Positions 10,346 through 20,708 of a DNA stretch of 64,000 nt are shown here, one piece after another. The DNA is taken from assembly GCF_011769525.1 (NCBI RefSeq), contig NZ_CP050440.1:1613501-1677500 (forward strand). Direction: 5' to 3'. The stretch is from Tolypothrix sp. PCC 7910 (GTDB lineage Bacteria; Cyanobacteriota; Cyanobacteriia; Cyanobacteriales; Nostocaceae). Made by a program: the position numbers and the translations under genes. The stretch's first letter is position 1, and each line of letters starts with the position of its first letter. The notes under the pieces were generated by a model, which searched no databases, was not told where the DNA came from, and worked only from the letters and a program-made list of their open reading frames with translations.

Positions 10346-10502
10346 TCCGATTTAATTCGTAATTTCTAATTCGTAATTCGTAGTTACTCTTATTGGCTAT
10401 GGGTCATGAAAATCCGTCTTTCCTATGCCCCATGCGCCATGCCCCATGCCCATTTTCAACGTAGACACTGTTCAATTACGAATTACGAATTACGAATTAT
10501 TT
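10346..10502. repeat. Inverted ACGAATTA repeat arms around a dispersed repeat core
   Basis: Several TAATTCGTAAT units (10357-10385) face inverted ACGAATTACGAATTA units (10476-10500), making a potential long hairpin. The centre (10404-10460) carries the CATGAAAATCCGTC...CCCATTTTCAA block that also occurs at 1134-1265. Confidence 0.6.
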
Positions 10503-11147
10503 ATGCGGCTGATAACAGAACCTTATTTAAATCAAGTAAGTCGCTGGCCTCAAACTGGTCGTCATATTCTAGCCCAATATGATGACCAGTCAATTGTTGT
10601 GTACCAAGCATATCGTCCAGCTATTGGTCATTTCGCCGCCACTCATGGTTATTTTGGCGGCGAATTTAGTCTTGAGCGCATGAGTTGGATCAAGCCTAAT
10701 TTTTTGTGGATGATGTATCGTTCCGGATGGGGTATAAAAACTGAGCAAGAAGTAGTATTAGCTATTTGGATTAAACGTTGGGCTTTTGAAGAAATGTTAT
10801 CAGTTGCAGTGCATTCGACTTTTATCCCGGAACTATATACTAGTGAAACTACTTGGAAATCAGCGCTAAAAGAATCACAAGTACGATTGCAATGGGACCC
10901 AGATCATCACCCATCTGGAGTTAAATTAGAACGGCGTGCTATTCAGCTAGGGCTACGCGGAAAATTCTTAGCTAATTATGCCAAAGATTGGATCTTGCAT
11001 ATTGAAGATATCTCTAATTTTGTCCAACAACAGCGGCAAAACATTAATTCTGACTGTGCCCAATTGATTACGCCACGGGAGACAGTTTACTCTGTGAGTG
11101 ATCAACAAACGCAAAAGCAGCTGGGATTATCTGCCTGGACTGAATAG
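10503..11147 (+). CDS. DUF4291 domain protein
   Basis: A 214-aa protein of the DUF4291 family, with no known function. Recognisable family features are QTGRHILAQYDDQSIVVYQA near the start, ERMSWIKPNFLWMMYRSGW in the middle and GLRGKFLANYAKDWI near the C-terminus. The frame continues upstream to 10425, but that part translates the ACGAATTA and CATGCCCC repeats, so the ATG at 10503 is preferred. It has no signal peptide or membrane segment. It ends 6 bp before sqdX, which suggests co-transcription with the sulfolipid genes; a functional link is only inferred from position. Confidence 0.8.
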   Translation: MRLITEPYLNQVSRWPQTGRHILAQYDDQSIVVYQAYRPAIGHFAATHGYFGGEFSLERMSWIKPNFLWMMYRSGWGIKTEQEVVLAIWIKRWAFEEMLSVAVHSTFIPELYTSETTWKSALKESQVRLQWDPDHHPSGVKLERRAIQLGLRGKFLANYAKDWILHIEDISNFVQQQRQNINSDCAQLITPRETVYSVSDQQTQKQLGLSAWTE

Positions 11148-11153
11148 TATTTT

Positions 11154-12290
11154 ATGAGAATTGCTCTATTCACCGAAACCTTTTTGCCCAAGGTGGACGG
11201 TATTGTAACGCGCTTGCGTCATACCGTTGACCATCTACAGCGTCATGGAAATCAAGTTTTAGTGCTTGCCCCCGAAGGCGGGATCACCGAACATAAAGGA
11301 GCTAAAGTTTACGGCGTGACGGGCTTTCCTTTGCCATTGTATCCAGAATTAAAAATGGCATTACCTCGCCCAGCTATAGGTTACGCTTTAGAGGAGTTTA
11401 AACCCGATATTATTCATGTCGTCAATCCTGCAGTTTTGGGTTTAGCTGGCATATTTTACAGCAAAATCCTCAAAATTCCTTTAGTAGCCTCTTATCATAC
11501 TCATTTACCCCAATATCTGCAGCATTATGGCTTAGGAATGTTGGAAGGTGTGCTGTGGGAATTATTGAAAACTGCACATAATCAAGCCGAGTTAAATCTA
11601 TGTACTTCCACTGCAATGATGGCAGAATTGACAGCACATGGCATTGAACGAGTAGATTTGTGGCAAAGAGGAGTGGATACAGAATTATTTCATCCTAGTT
11701 TAGCCAGTGCGGAAATGCGATCGCGTCTATCGCAGAATCACCCAGAAAGTCCTTTGTTACTTTATGTTGGTCGCCTGTCTGCGGAAAAAGAAATTGAGCG
11801 CATCAAACCGATTTTAGAAGCAATTCCCGAAGCGCGCTTGGCATTGGTTGGAGATGGCCCCCACCGCCAAGCCCTAGAAAAGCACTTTGCTGGCACTAAC
11901 ACCAACTTTGTTGGCTATCTCATGGGTAGGGAATTAGGTTCGGCTTTTGCGAGTGCTGATGCCTTTATTTTTCCTTCCCGTACGGAGACACTAGGATTAG
12001 TGTTATTAGAAGCAATGGCAGCTGGTTGCCCAGTGGTAGCAGCCCGTTCTGGAGGAATACCTGATATTGTTACAGATGGGGTCAACGGCTATCTTTTTGA
12101 GCCAACAGCAGATATTCAAGGTGCAATTACCGCTACTGTTCGCCTGTTACAGGAGAAACAAGAATGTGACCTGATCCGTCAAAATGCTCGTAAAGAAGCT
12201 GAAAAATGGGGATGGGCAAACGCCACTCGCCAGTTACAGGATTACTATGAAAAGGTAATTTACGCGCAACAATTGACAGCAACCATCTGA
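11154..12290 (+). CDS. sqdX: SQDG synthase (sulfoquinovosyltransferase, GT4)
   Basis: The 378-aa protein is SqdX, a GT-B glycosyltransferase of family 4 that transfers sulfoquinovose from UDP-sulfoquinovose to diacylglycerol. The N-terminal half starts MRIALFTETFLPKVDGIVTR, with PDIIHVVNPAVLG and VASYHTHLPQYL. The C-terminal donor-binding half shows LLYVGRLSAEKEIERI, FIFPSRTETLGLVLLEAMA and GCPVVAARSGGIPDIV, including the EX7E-type glutamates. Its length and motifs match cyanobacterial SqdX. It lies 6 bp after the DUF4291 gene and downstream of sqdB, so the three may form one operon. Confidence 0.93.
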   Translation: MRIALFTETFLPKVDGIVTRLRHTVDHLQRHGNQVLVLAPEGGITEHKGAKVYGVTGFPLPLYPELKMALPRPAIGYALEEFKPDIIHVVNPAVLGLAGIFYSKILKIPLVASYHTHLPQYLQHYGLGMLEGVLWELLKTAHNQAELNLCTSTAMMAELTAHGIERVDLWQRGVDTELFHPSLASAEMRSRLSQNHPESPLLLYVGRLSAEKEIERIKPILEAIPEARLALVGDGPHRQALEKHFAGTNTNFVGYLMGRELGSAFASADAFIFPSRTETLGLVLLEAMAAGCPVVAARSGGIPDIVTDGVNGYLFEPTADIQGAITATVRLLQEKQECDLIRQNARKEAEKWGWANATRQLQDYYEKVIYAQQLTATI

Positions 12291-12440
12291 TAAAAATTTA
12301 ACAGTCCTAACATTAGCAACAACTCTTCAAATTCTTCAAGAGTCAAGGGTCAAGAGTCAAGGGTCAAAAGTCAAACATATTTCTTAATTTTGAATTTTGA
12401 ATTTTGAATTTTGAATTGTTTGTCCCCTTGTCTCCCAATC

Positions 12441-12475
12441 CCCCAATCCCCAATCCCCAATCCCCATTCCCCAGT
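12441..12475. repeat. CCCCAAT heptamer array (5 units)
   Basis: Five heptamers (CCCCAAT x3, CCCCATT, CCCCAGT) end directly before the adenylate cyclase start codon. In translation they would add a spurious N-terminal extension to that gene. Confidence 0.75.
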
Positions 12476-12479
12476 CCTC

Positions 12480-15077
12480 ATGACACTCCCTAATCCTGGT
12501 AGCGTCTTGGCTACATTAACCGAACTCACTCAAGTCAATCGTACCCACGCTTTATTGCGCCGTGTTAAAGACCTTTCTGTTAACGAATTTGTTTGTTTAT
12601 TAGATTTTATTACTGCCGAATTTCAGCAATTTCTGAGAGCAATTGAATTAATCAATAATGAAGCTCTAGAAACTATGTTGGAGAAGGTTCTAGAAGCAAT
12701 CACATTAAAAATAGGTCAAATTCTGCAAGCAGAACACACGGCTATTTTTTTAGTGGATTATGATAAAAATCAATTGTGGTCAAAAGTTCCTCAGGATAAT
12801 ACACAAAAATTTTTAGAAATTCGTACGCCCATTACAGTTGGTATTCCTGGTCATGTTGCCAGTACTGGGCAATATTTAAATATAGCTGAAACTTCTACTC
12901 ATCCCTTATTTAGCCCAGAATTAGAAAAGCAAATGGGCTATAAAATTCATAATATTTTATGTATGCCAGTTGTGAGCAGCAAAAATCAAACTGTAGCTGT
13001 AGTCCAACTGGCAAATAAAGCAGGCGATTTACCATTTAATCAAGATGATGAAGAACGGTTTCGGGATTTTGCCGCTTCTATTGGGATCATATTAGAAAGC
13101 TGTCAGACTTTTTATGTAGCAGCACGCAATCAACGAGGAGCAACAGCGCTTTTAAGGGCAACCCAAACTCTAGGGCAAAGCTTAGATTTAGAAGCAACTT
13201 TGCAAATAGTTATGGAGCAAGCCCGAATTTTAATGCAAGCAGATCGCAGTACTCTGTTTTTGCATCGTAAAGAAATGGGTGAACTTTGGACAAAGGTAGC
13301 CGCCGCCGCAGATGGTGCAAATACTATAGAAATCAGGATGCCCAGCAATCGCGGTATTGTTGGGTTTGTGGCTTCCACTGGGCAAGCTGTGAATATTCCC
13401 GATGCTTATAAAGACCCCCGGTTTGACCCAACTACAGATAGGAAAACTGGGTATGTAACTCGCAATATTTTGTGTTTGCCAGTGTTTAATTCGGCAAATG
13501 AATTAATTGGCGTGACACAGTTAATTAATAAACAGCAAGGTAGTTTTACTGCCTCTGATGAAGAATTTATGCGAGCTTTTAATATCCAAGCTGGAATTGC
13601 TTTGGAAAATGCTCGTTTATTTGAAAATGTACTATTAGAAAAACAGTATCAAAAAGACATTTTACAAAGTTTATCTGATGCGGTTATTTCTACAGATATG
13701 GAAGGGAGAATTGTCACTATTAATGATGCCGCATTAGCATTACTAGGTTGTCCTGTTAGAGATACAAATACAAAATCTAATAAGCGGTTGTGGGAACAAA
13801 ATTTACTTGGTCGCCTCGTTTGGGAAGTGGTGCCAATTGAAAATTTACAAATGCGCTTGGAAGATAGTTTAAAAACAGGGGCTAAACATTACGTTCCCGA
13901 GCAAAGTTTGACTGTGGGGCTATATCCCATCCAAAGTTCCGAAACTAAGTTGCCCAGTGAAACCTTAGATGCAGGAGTTTGGACACAACATTTTATTTTG
14001 GCAGTACGCGATCGCACTAATCCAGATGTGTTTATTCCCTGGAATCAACCCCTGACTCCCCAATCGAAGTTTTTGAGTGCTAGCGAGGTACAAAAGTTAG
14101 AACGCAGCCTTAATTTGACTGTGAATCCGCTAACTAACCCAGAAGGTGGCGTGAGAGGTGGCTTAGTTGTCTTAGAAGACATCAGCCGCGAGAAACGCAT
14201 GAAAACTACCATGTACCGCTATCTCACCCCCCATGTAGCCGAACAGGTTATGGCTTTGGGGGAAGATGCTTTAATGGTGGGAGAACGCAAGGAAGTCACC
14301 ATCTTATTTTCCGATATTCGCGGTTACACCACACTCACAGAAAATCTGGGTGCGGCGGAGGTAGTATCGCTGCTCAATCAATATTTTGAAACGATGGTAG
14401 AGGCAGTATTTAACCATGAAGGCACCCTCGATAAGTTTATTGGTGATGCTTTAATGGCAGTATTTGGCGCACCCTTACCGCTAACAGAAAATCACGCCTG
14501 GCGTTCTGTACAAGCAGCCTTAGATATGCGCCAACGCCTAGCAGAATTTAATCGTCGGCGGATTATTCAATCACAACCACAAATTAATATTGGAATTGGG
14601 ATTAGTTCAGGAGAAGTGGTTTCTGGTAACATCGGTTCCCACAAACGTATGGATTACACTGTCATCGGTGATGGCGTAAATTTAAGTTCGCGTTTGGAAG
14701 CTGTGACAAAAGAATATGGTTGTGACATTATTTTGAGCGAATTTACCTACCAACTGTGCAGCGATCGCATTTGGACGCGTCAACTAGATAAAATCCGCGT
14801 CAAAGGTAAGTATCAAGCGGTAAATATCTATGAATTAATTGGCGATCGCACTCAACCCCTCGACGATGCTACCCAAGAATTTCTGTTTTATTACCAATCG
14901 GGACGCATGGCTTATTTAGCACGGAACTTTACCCGGGCGATCGCCTGCTTTGAAGCTGCGAAAAACCTTCGCCCCCAAGACCAAGCAGTTAATATCCATC
15001 TAGAACGCTCTTATAACTACCAAAAAACACCACCCCATGATTCTTGGGATGGTGTCTGGACAATGACAAATAAATAG
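12480..15077 (+). CDS. cyaB: Adenylate cyclase, CyaB1/CyaB2 type (GAF-GAF-PAS-class III cyclase)
   Basis: The 865-aa protein matches Anabaena CyaB1/CyaB2 (about 860 aa) in layout: GAF-A about 60-210, GAF-B about 235-395, PAS about 405-560, class III cyclase catalytic domain about 605-790, and a TPR-like tail. Both GAF domains carry the NKxF...DE pattern of cyclic-nucleotide-binding GAFs (NKAGDLPFNQDDE and NKQQGSFTASDEE). The catalytic domain shows VTILFSDIRGYT (metal-binding Asp), GTLDKFIGDALMAVFG (Lys for adenine) and MDYTVIGDGVNLSSR, whose Thr is the adenine partner in CyaB1. In CyaB enzymes cAMP binds the GAF tandem and stimulates the cyclase. The ATG at 12480 is chosen because upstream sequence is heptamer repeat. 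Confidence 0.92.
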   Translation: MTLPNPGSVLATLTELTQVNRTHALLRRVKDLSVNEFVCLLDFITAEFQQFLRAIELINNEALETMLEKVLEAITLKIGQILQAEHTAIFLVDYDKNQLWSKVPQDNTQKFLEIRTPITVGIPGHVASTGQYLNIAETSTHPLFSPELEKQMGYKIHNILCMPVVSSKNQTVAVVQLANKAGDLPFNQDDEERFRDFAASIGIILESCQTFYVAARNQRGATALLRATQTLGQSLDLEATLQIVMEQARILMQADRSTLFLHRKEMGELWTKVAAAADGANTIEIRMPSNRGIVGFVASTGQAVNIPDAYKDPRFDPTTDRKTGYVTRNILCLPVFNSANELIGVTQLINKQQGSFTASDEEFMRAFNIQAGIALENARLFENVLLEKQYQKDILQSLSDAVISTDMEGRIVTINDAALALLGCPVRDTNTKSNKRLWEQNLLGRLVWEVVPIENLQMRLEDSLKTGAKHYVPEQSLTVGLYPIQSSETKLPSETLDAGVWTQHFILAVRDRTNPDVFIPWNQPLTPQSKFLSASEVQKLERSLNLTVNPLTNPEGGVRGGLVVLEDISREKRMKTTMYRYLTPHVAEQVMALGEDALMVGERKEVTILFSDIRGYTTLTENLGAAEVVSLLNQYFETMVEAVFNHEGTLDKFIGDALMAVFGAPLPLTENHAWRSVQAALDMRQRLAEFNRRRIIQSQPQINIGIGISSGEVVSGNIGSHKRMDYTVIGDGVNLSSRLEAVTKEYGCDIILSEFTYQLCSDRIWTRQLDKIRVKGKYQAVNIYELIGDRTQPLDDATQEFLFYYQSGRMAYLARNFTRAIACFEAAKNLRPQDQAVNIHLERSYNYQKTPPHDSWDGVWTMTNK

Positions 15078-15244
15078 GGCATGGGGGATAGGGCATTGGG
15101 CATGGGGCATTTATTATTTGTTATTTCTCCTTCAGTTTCCTCTGCTTCTTCCTTTTTTGTTGTTTTCAAGTTAGCCATCAAGCAGATATACACCAGTTTT
15201 ATAAAAATTCTTCTTACTAATCCCTAGCCCCTAGTCCCTAGTCC

Positions 15245-15517
15245 CTAGCCTTCAGGAGGTTTATCCTGATTATCTTGGTCATCCTGAAAAGGATTTTCAC
15301 CAATTCTCAATTGTTTTTTTGTACGTTTTAATTGTTTCCACAGATCCTTAATTTGTTCGTATGCTTCTTCTGGTGGTAATTTCCCCCCAGTTTCTAAGTT
15401 ACAAATGTAACTTACACGTTGGGCAAATTCCTGTAGATTAGAATTGAAAACTAAGTTTTCTGGCTTCACATGACCGTAGTAACGGCCACGAGGATAGAGA
15501 AAATCATCTTTACTCAC
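15245..15517 (-). CDS. DUF7219 family small cyanobacterial protein
   Basis: A 90-aa soluble protein with the cyanobacterial pattern DDFLYPRGRYYG, PENLVFN.NLQEFAQRV and ETGGKLPPEEAYEQIK, ending in an acidic tail. I recall this as the DUF7219 family, with no function known. The GTG at 15517 is preferred because GGAG lies eight bases upstream; an ATG at 15532 would add five residues but has no Shine-Dalgarno. The gene is isolated on the minus strand between the adenylate cyclase and purC. Confidence 0.75.
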   Translation of the reverse strand: MSKDDFLYPRGRYYGHVKPENLVFNSNLQEFAQRVSYICNLETGGKLPPEEAYEQIKDLWKQLKRTKKQLRIGENPFQDDQDNQDKPPEG

Positions 15518-16106
15518 TATATTTTTCTCCATTTATTCAACTCCCCCTGTGTTTATATTCTGAAGCTGAATCTCTAGCCAATCTACATCTATTTTTTGTC
15601 CAGTCGGGAGTAATTGCAAAATTAAACCTCTCTGGTGTAAACCTTTTGGGTAAATTTGTCAATTTTGATGGTGCTAGGGATTATAAAGCTGACAATCATT
15701 AAATAGTAGACTTAAAAACAAAGTGTTTTATTAACGTACAAAAAGTAATCTAGTTTACACTCCTTGTGCTGTCCAATTCATTACATTTTAGTGCATCATT
15801 CCATGAAAAAACTCATATTATTAAGTATACAGAAAGTATTATTAATAATGTATTAATATATACTATAATGCACTAAAGATATTAAGATGTATTTTCCTTT
15901 ATTCATCAATAAATTTATATAGATTGTCAAAAAGCACTCGTGGTTGACAGCGTAAAATTAGGTCAAATAACGATGGGAGTTAGCTAGCTACCAGTGGTAA
16001 TTAACCCCTGAGTAATGAATCATAGCGAATGGCTAATAACTAAAGATAAAATGGTTTAGCCTCAAAAACCAAAATCTGCCCATCACCTGTAAATTTACTG
16101 CCAACC
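15518..16106. other. AT-rich intergenic region
   Basis: Contains the divergent upstream regions of the DUF7219 gene and purC. No further gene or RNA recognised. A TTGACA at 15952-15957 is a possible -35 box towards purC, but no convincing -10 follows. Confidence 0.45.
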
Positions 16107-16844
16107 ATGTCTGTTAATTCCAAGTTATACGAAGGCAAAGCAAAAATACTCTATACGACAGAAGATCCTGAAATCTTACTGGCTGATTATAAAGACGATG
16201 CCACAGCCTTTAATGCCCAAAAACGTGGCAGTATCATAGGTAAAGGAAATATTAATTGCACTATTTCTAGCAAACTGTTTCAGCAGTTAGAGGCTAAGGG
16301 TATTAAAACTCACTTTATTGATAGCCCCGCCCCAAACCAAATGCGGGTAAAGGCTGTGAAGATTTTACCCTTAGAGGTGGTTGTGCGAAATATTGCTGCT
16401 GGCAGTCTTTGTCAACAAACAGGGCTACCATTGGGCACAATACTAAAACAGCCTTTGGTAGAGTTTTACTACAAAAACGACGCATTAGGAGATCCGTTAT
16501 TAACACGCGATCGCCTCTACCTGCTGGAACTAGCGACTTTGGAACAAGTTGAGACAATTACCCATCTAGCATTGCAAATCAACGAGTTTCTACGGGACTT
16601 TTGGCAGCGATGTCGTATTACACTAGTAGACTTCAAACTAGAGTTTGGCGTTGATTCACATCAGCAGGTGCTTTTGGCAGATGAAATTAGCCCCGACACT
16701 TGTCGGTTGTGGGATACAGCAGAAGCGGATACTAACCGTCGGGTAATGGACAAAGACCGCTTTCGCAAAGACTTAGGAAATATAGAAGATGCTTATCAGG
16801 AGGTTTTACAAAGAGTGTTACAAGCCGTAGGAACTGAAGTATGA
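16107..16844 (+). CDS. purC: Phosphoribosylaminoimidazole-succinocarboxamide synthase
   Basis: The 245-aa protein is SAICAR synthetase, which joins CAIR and aspartate with ATP in purine biosynthesis. It has the expected KLYEGKAKILY start, DDATAFNAQKRG, EVVVRNIAAGSL, LVDFKLEFG and LADEISPDTCRLWD, all strongly conserved in PurC. Length is normal for the bacterial enzyme. It precedes the outer-membrane/lipid A genes in the same direction, separated by about 180 bp that includes a GAAGTAT tandem run (16834-16866), so co-transcription is uncertain. Confidence 0.96.
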   Translation: MSVNSKLYEGKAKILYTTEDPEILLADYKDDATAFNAQKRGSIIGKGNINCTISSKLFQQLEAKGIKTHFIDSPAPNQMRVKAVKILPLEVVVRNIAAGSLCQQTGLPLGTILKQPLVEFYYKNDALGDPLLTRDRLYLLELATLEQVETITHLALQINEFLRDFWQRCRITLVDFKLEFGVDSHQQVLLADEISPDTCRLWDTAEADTNRRVMDKDRFRKDLGNIEDAYQEVLQRVLQAVGTEV

Positions 16845-17027
16845 AGTATGAAGTATGAAGTATGAAATTAACCCACCCATAAAGTGAAACAGGAGAAACC
16901 CATCCACAAGTGCTAATTACTCTTAGGGTTTTCACCTATTCCTCATTTCATCCTTCATCCTTTATTCTTCATTTTTTTCATAATTGCTTTGTGATGGTGT
17001 GTGGACGAGAAGAGGAATTTAAATAAA

Positions 17028-19610
17028 ATGCGTTTATCTCCCGCAATGGTGGCAGCAGTAGCAATTGCAGCCCCTTTAGGTAACCCCATAAGTGCAAATG
17101 CACAAACAGCTAACCCAGATTTAGATTTGTCACAACCAGTAGAGGTGTTGACACCGACGACAAATCAGCAGTCTGAAAATGGTATTGCTCAAGAACAATC
17201 AGGTGAACAAGCCAAATCTGTTGCTACCTTCCCCCAAGCAGCAGCGGTTAAAAGTTCTCAGCCTCAGACTGTGGCTACCTTAGCAATTCCAGCAGCAAAT
17301 AAGACACAACCAGTCATAGTGCCAACTGCGGCACCAACTACCTCAAGTGCAGGGGTAAAGGCACTACAAGGTCTGCAGTCTCGTAATATTGCCGCTTTGC
17401 CCATTCAGCCAGCAAATACGGCAACCAAATCCGTCATTTTTGTGCCTACCGCCACACCTAATACCTCTAGCGCCGGGGTAAAGGCACTCCAGGGTCTGCA
17501 ATCGCGCAATATCGCTGTCTCGCCTATTCAGATAGCACAAACACCGGAAACAAAACCGCAGCCGACTCCAGAGCAAGCAACTCCCCAGCCAACAACCCCG
17601 CAACCAACTCTCCAACAAGCTCCACAAACAACTCCCAGACCCACAACTCCACAGCAAACAACCCCACAACCCGCGCCTGGTACGCAACAACCAGCACCGT
17701 CTCCATCTCCTGGTACTACTCCACCTGTGGGGACACCTGTGTTTCCCACAAATCCAGATACCACTACAGAATCGAGTGAACCCCGTGTGTTGGTATCGGA
17801 AGTTGCAGTGAGAGCGCAAGCGGGACAACTAACACCAGAACTGGAAAATCAAGTTTACTCTGTAGTTCGTACCCAACCAGGAAGGACAACCACCCGTACC
17901 CAACTCCAAGAAGATATCAATGCTATCTTCGGTACTGGCTTCTTCTCAAATGTCCAAGCAGTTCCCGAAGATACGCCATTGGGAGTCCGGGTAAGCTTTA
18001 TTGTGCAACCCAACCCCACCCTCACCAAAGTCCAAATCCAAGCGAATCCCGGCACCAGCGTTCCTTCGGTACTACCGCAAAATACAGCAGACGAAGTTTT
18101 CCGCGAGCAATATGGCAGAATCCTCAATTTGCGTGACTTGCAAGAAGGTATCAAGCAACTAACCAAACGCTATCAAGATAGAGGTTTTGTACTGGCGAAT
18201 GTCATCGGCGCACCCCAAGTCTCAGAAAATGGGGTTGTGACTTTGCAAGTCGCAGAAGGGGTAGTAGAGAATATTAAAGTTCGGTTCCGCAATAAAGAAG
18301 GTCAGGAAACAGACGAGCAAGGACAACCAATTCGCGGGCGGACACAGGATTACATCATTACTCGAGAATTAGAGTTAAAACCAGGGCAAGTCTTCAACCG
18401 CAATACAGTGCAAAAAGACCTGCAACGGGTGTATGGGTTGGGCATCTTTGAAGATGTTAACGTTTCCCTTGACCCTGGTAGCGACCCCAGTCGGGTAGAT
18501 GTAGTTGTTAACGTGGCTGAACGTAATAGTGGTTCTATTGCCGCAGGTGCAGGGATTAGTTCCGCCAGCGGACTATTTGGTACTATTAGTTACCAACAGC
18601 AAAACCTCAATGGTAGAAATCAAAGACTAGGAGCAGAGTTGCAAGTAGGTGAAAGAGAACTACTATTTGACCTGCGCTTTACAGATCCTTGGATTGACGG
18701 CGACCCCTATCGCACTTCCTACACCGCCAATATTTTCCGTCGTCGTTCCATTTCCTTGATTTTTGACGGTAAAGACCAAAATATTGAGACATTCGCCCCA
18801 GGAGACACAGAAGGCGATCGCCCCCGTGTTGTCCGCTTAGGTGGTGGTGTAACTTTTACACGTCCGCTTTCCGCTAATCCCTTTGGTAATTCTGAATGGA
18901 CTGCTTCAGCTGGTTTCCAATATCAACGGGTTTCCACCAAAGATGCTGATGGTAATAGCAGAACCCAAGGGACAATTTACCAGAATGGGCTACCAACAGA
19001 ACTGATTCCCCTCACACAATCGGGGTCAGGTGATGACGATTTATTTCTATTACAGGTGGGAGCGCAGCGCGATCGCCGTAATAACCCCTTACAACCCACT
19101 AGCGGTTCTTATCTGCGTTTTGGGGTCGATCAGTCAGTTCCCATCGGACAAGGTAGCATTTTCCTCACCAGGCTACGGGGTAGCTACAGCCAATATATCC
19201 CCATTAGTTTATTAAGCTTCAGCAAAGGGCCGCAAACTTTGGCTTTTAACTTGCAAGGAGGCACAGTTTTAGGTGACTTACCCCCCTATGAAGCCTTTAC
19301 CTTAGGCGGTAGTAACTCCGTGCGGGGTTATGAAGAAGGGACATTAACCAGTGCTCGCAGTTACGTGCAAGCCTCAGTTGAGTATCGCTTCCCCGTATTC
19401 TCTGTAGTTAGTGGCGCATTATTTTTCGATTATGGTAGCGATTTAGGCACCAGTACCAGAGCCGCAGAATTGCTGAACAAAAACGGTAGTGGCTTCGGCT
19501 ACGGCTTAGGCGTGCGTGTGCAATCACCATTAGGGCCAATTCGTATTGACTACGGTATCAACGACGACGGCGACAGCCGCATCAACTTTGGCATTGGGGA
19601 AAGGTTTTAA
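17028..19610 (+). CDS. bamA: Omp85/BamA-type outer membrane assembly protein
   Basis: The 860-aa protein has an Ala-rich signal peptide ending near ANAQ, a long Pro/Thr/Gln-rich linker (to about residue 245), three POTRA domains (about 250-510; VSEVAVRAQAG, NPTLTKVQIQAN, VVENIKVRF) and a C-terminal 16-stranded barrel (RLGAELQVGERELLFDLRFTD to RINFGIGERF). Family members insert beta-barrel proteins into the outer membrane; Anabaena Alr2269 is the studied cyanobacterial case. The signal-peptide-adjacent region carries an internal duplication of about 41 aa (two copies of TSSAGVKALQGLQSRNIA). AGAGGA at 17011-17016 supports ATG 17028 over the GTG at 17001. It heads the lpxC-fabZ-lpxA-lpxB block. 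Confidence 0.92.
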   Translation: MRLSPAMVAAVAIAAPLGNPISANAQTANPDLDLSQPVEVLTPTTNQQSENGIAQEQSGEQAKSVATFPQAAAVKSSQPQTVATLAIPAANKTQPVIVPTAAPTTSSAGVKALQGLQSRNIAALPIQPANTATKSVIFVPTATPNTSSAGVKALQGLQSRNIAVSPIQIAQTPETKPQPTPEQATPQPTTPQPTLQQAPQTTPRPTTPQQTTPQPAPGTQQPAPSPSPGTTPPVGTPVFPTNPDTTTESSEPRVLVSEVAVRAQAGQLTPELENQVYSVVRTQPGRTTTRTQLQEDINAIFGTGFFSNVQAVPEDTPLGVRVSFIVQPNPTLTKVQIQANPGTSVPSVLPQNTADEVFREQYGRILNLRDLQEGIKQLTKRYQDRGFVLANVIGAPQVSENGVVTLQVAEGVVENIKVRFRNKEGQETDEQGQPIRGRTQDYIITRELELKPGQVFNRNTVQKDLQRVYGLGIFEDVNVSLDPGSDPSRVDVVVNVAERNSGSIAAGAGISSASGLFGTISYQQQNLNGRNQRLGAELQVGERELLFDLRFTDPWIDGDPYRTSYTANIFRRRSISLIFDGKDQNIETFAPGDTEGDRPRVVRLGGGVTFTRPLSANPFGNSEWTASAGFQYQRVSTKDADGNSRTQGTIYQNGLPTELIPLTQSGSGDDDLFLLQVGAQRDRRNNPLQPTSGSYLRFGVDQSVPIGQGSIFLTRLRGSYSQYIPISLLSFSKGPQTLAFNLQGGTVLGDLPPYEAFTLGGSNSVRGYEEGTLTSARSYVQASVEYRFPVFSVVSGALFFDYGSDLGTSTRAAELLNKNGSGFGYGLGVRVQSPLGPIRIDYGINDDGDSRINFGIGERF

Positions 19611-19770
19611 ATGGGCATGGGGCATGGGGCATTGGGCATAGGATATTTGGTAATGGGTAATGGGTAATAGTAATTTCCCTTTGTCTCCTTGTCCCCCTTG
19701 CTCTATCCCAATACCCAATCCCTAATCCCCAGTCCTAGTCCCCAATCCCCAATCCCCAATCCCCAAAATT

Positions 19771-20622
19771 ATGCAACAACACACAATAGCCGCAGAAATC
19801 TCTCAAACCGGAGTAGGACTGCATAGCGGTGTGAATACTCAGGTGCGAATACTACCAGCTGAAGTAGGTAGCGGGCGCTACTTTGTGCGAGTTGATTTAC
19901 CAGATTCGCCGATTATTCCGGCGCAAGTTGCCGCAGTCAGTCAAACTGTTCTTTCTACCCAATTGGGTAAAGGCGTAGCTTCTGTCCGCACCGTAGAGCA
20001 TTTATTGGCTTCTCTAGTAGGTATGGGTGTAGATAACGCCCGAATTGAAATTGATGGGTCAGAAGTGCCGCTAATGGATGGTTCAGCAAAGGTATGGACA
20101 GAAAGCATCGCCCAGGTAGGATTGCGATCGCAATCCGTGGCTGAAGACAAACCACCCCTGGCTATTCAAGATCCAATTTGGATTTATGAGGGCGATACTT
20201 TTGTGGCGGCTATCCCCGCACCAGAAACTCGTTTTAGCTATGGTATTGACTTTGAACTGCCTGCCATTGGTAATCAATGGCACAGTTGGTCACCCAGATT
20301 TGAAAAAGAAAACTCCTATGCAGACTTCGCTATAGAAATTGCTCCCGCCCGTACTTTTGGTTTATTGCATCAAATAGAACATTTGCAAAAGTCTGGGTTA
20401 ATCAAAGGTGGTAGTTTAGAAAATGCCCTTGTTTGCGGCCCTGATGGATGGTTAAATCCACCATTAAGATTTGCAAATGAGCCAGTACGTCATAAGATCT
20501 TGGATTTAGTAGGAGATTTGAGTTTGGTGGGAAATATCCCCCGTGCTCACTTCTTAGCGTATAAGGCCAGCCACAATTTACACATTCAACTGGCACAAAG
20601 AATTTTAGATTCTAGATTGTAG
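19771..20622 (+). CDS. lpxC: UDP-3-O-acyl-N-acetylglucosamine deacetylase
   Basis: The 283-aa protein is LpxC, the zinc amidase of the first committed step of lipid A synthesis. The zinc ligands appear as the His of [11 protein letters not shown] and the His/Asp of [17 protein letters not shown] at the start and [14 protein letters not shown] are conserved. It is a little shorter than the E. coli enzyme (305 aa), as usual in cyanobacteria. It lies 160 bp after the Omp85 gene, across a simple-repeat spacer, and starts the lipid A cluster. Cyanobacterial lipid A biosynthesis is known to be reduced, but the cluster here contains lpxC, fabZ, lpxA and lpxB. Confidence 0.95.
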   Translation: MQQHTIAAEISQTGVGLHSGVNTQVRILPAEVGSGRYFVRVDLPDSPIIPAQVAAVSQTVLSTQLGKGVASVRTVEHLLASLVGMGVDNARIEIDGSEVPLMDGSAKVWTESIAQVGLRSQSVAEDKPPLAIQDPIWIYEGDTFVAAIPAPETRFSYGIDFELPAIGNQWHSWSPRFEKENSYADFAIEIAPARTFGLLHQIEHLQKSGLIKGGSLENALVCGPDGWLNPPLRFANEPVRHKILDLVGDLSLVGNIPRAHFLAYKASHNLHIQLAQRILDSRL

Positions 20623-20708
20623 ATTTTTGAATCAATCCAAAATCCAAAATCTAAAATCTAAAATTCCGTCGCTGACTTGATTCCAGATAAAAAACAAACA
20701 CATAGCCA

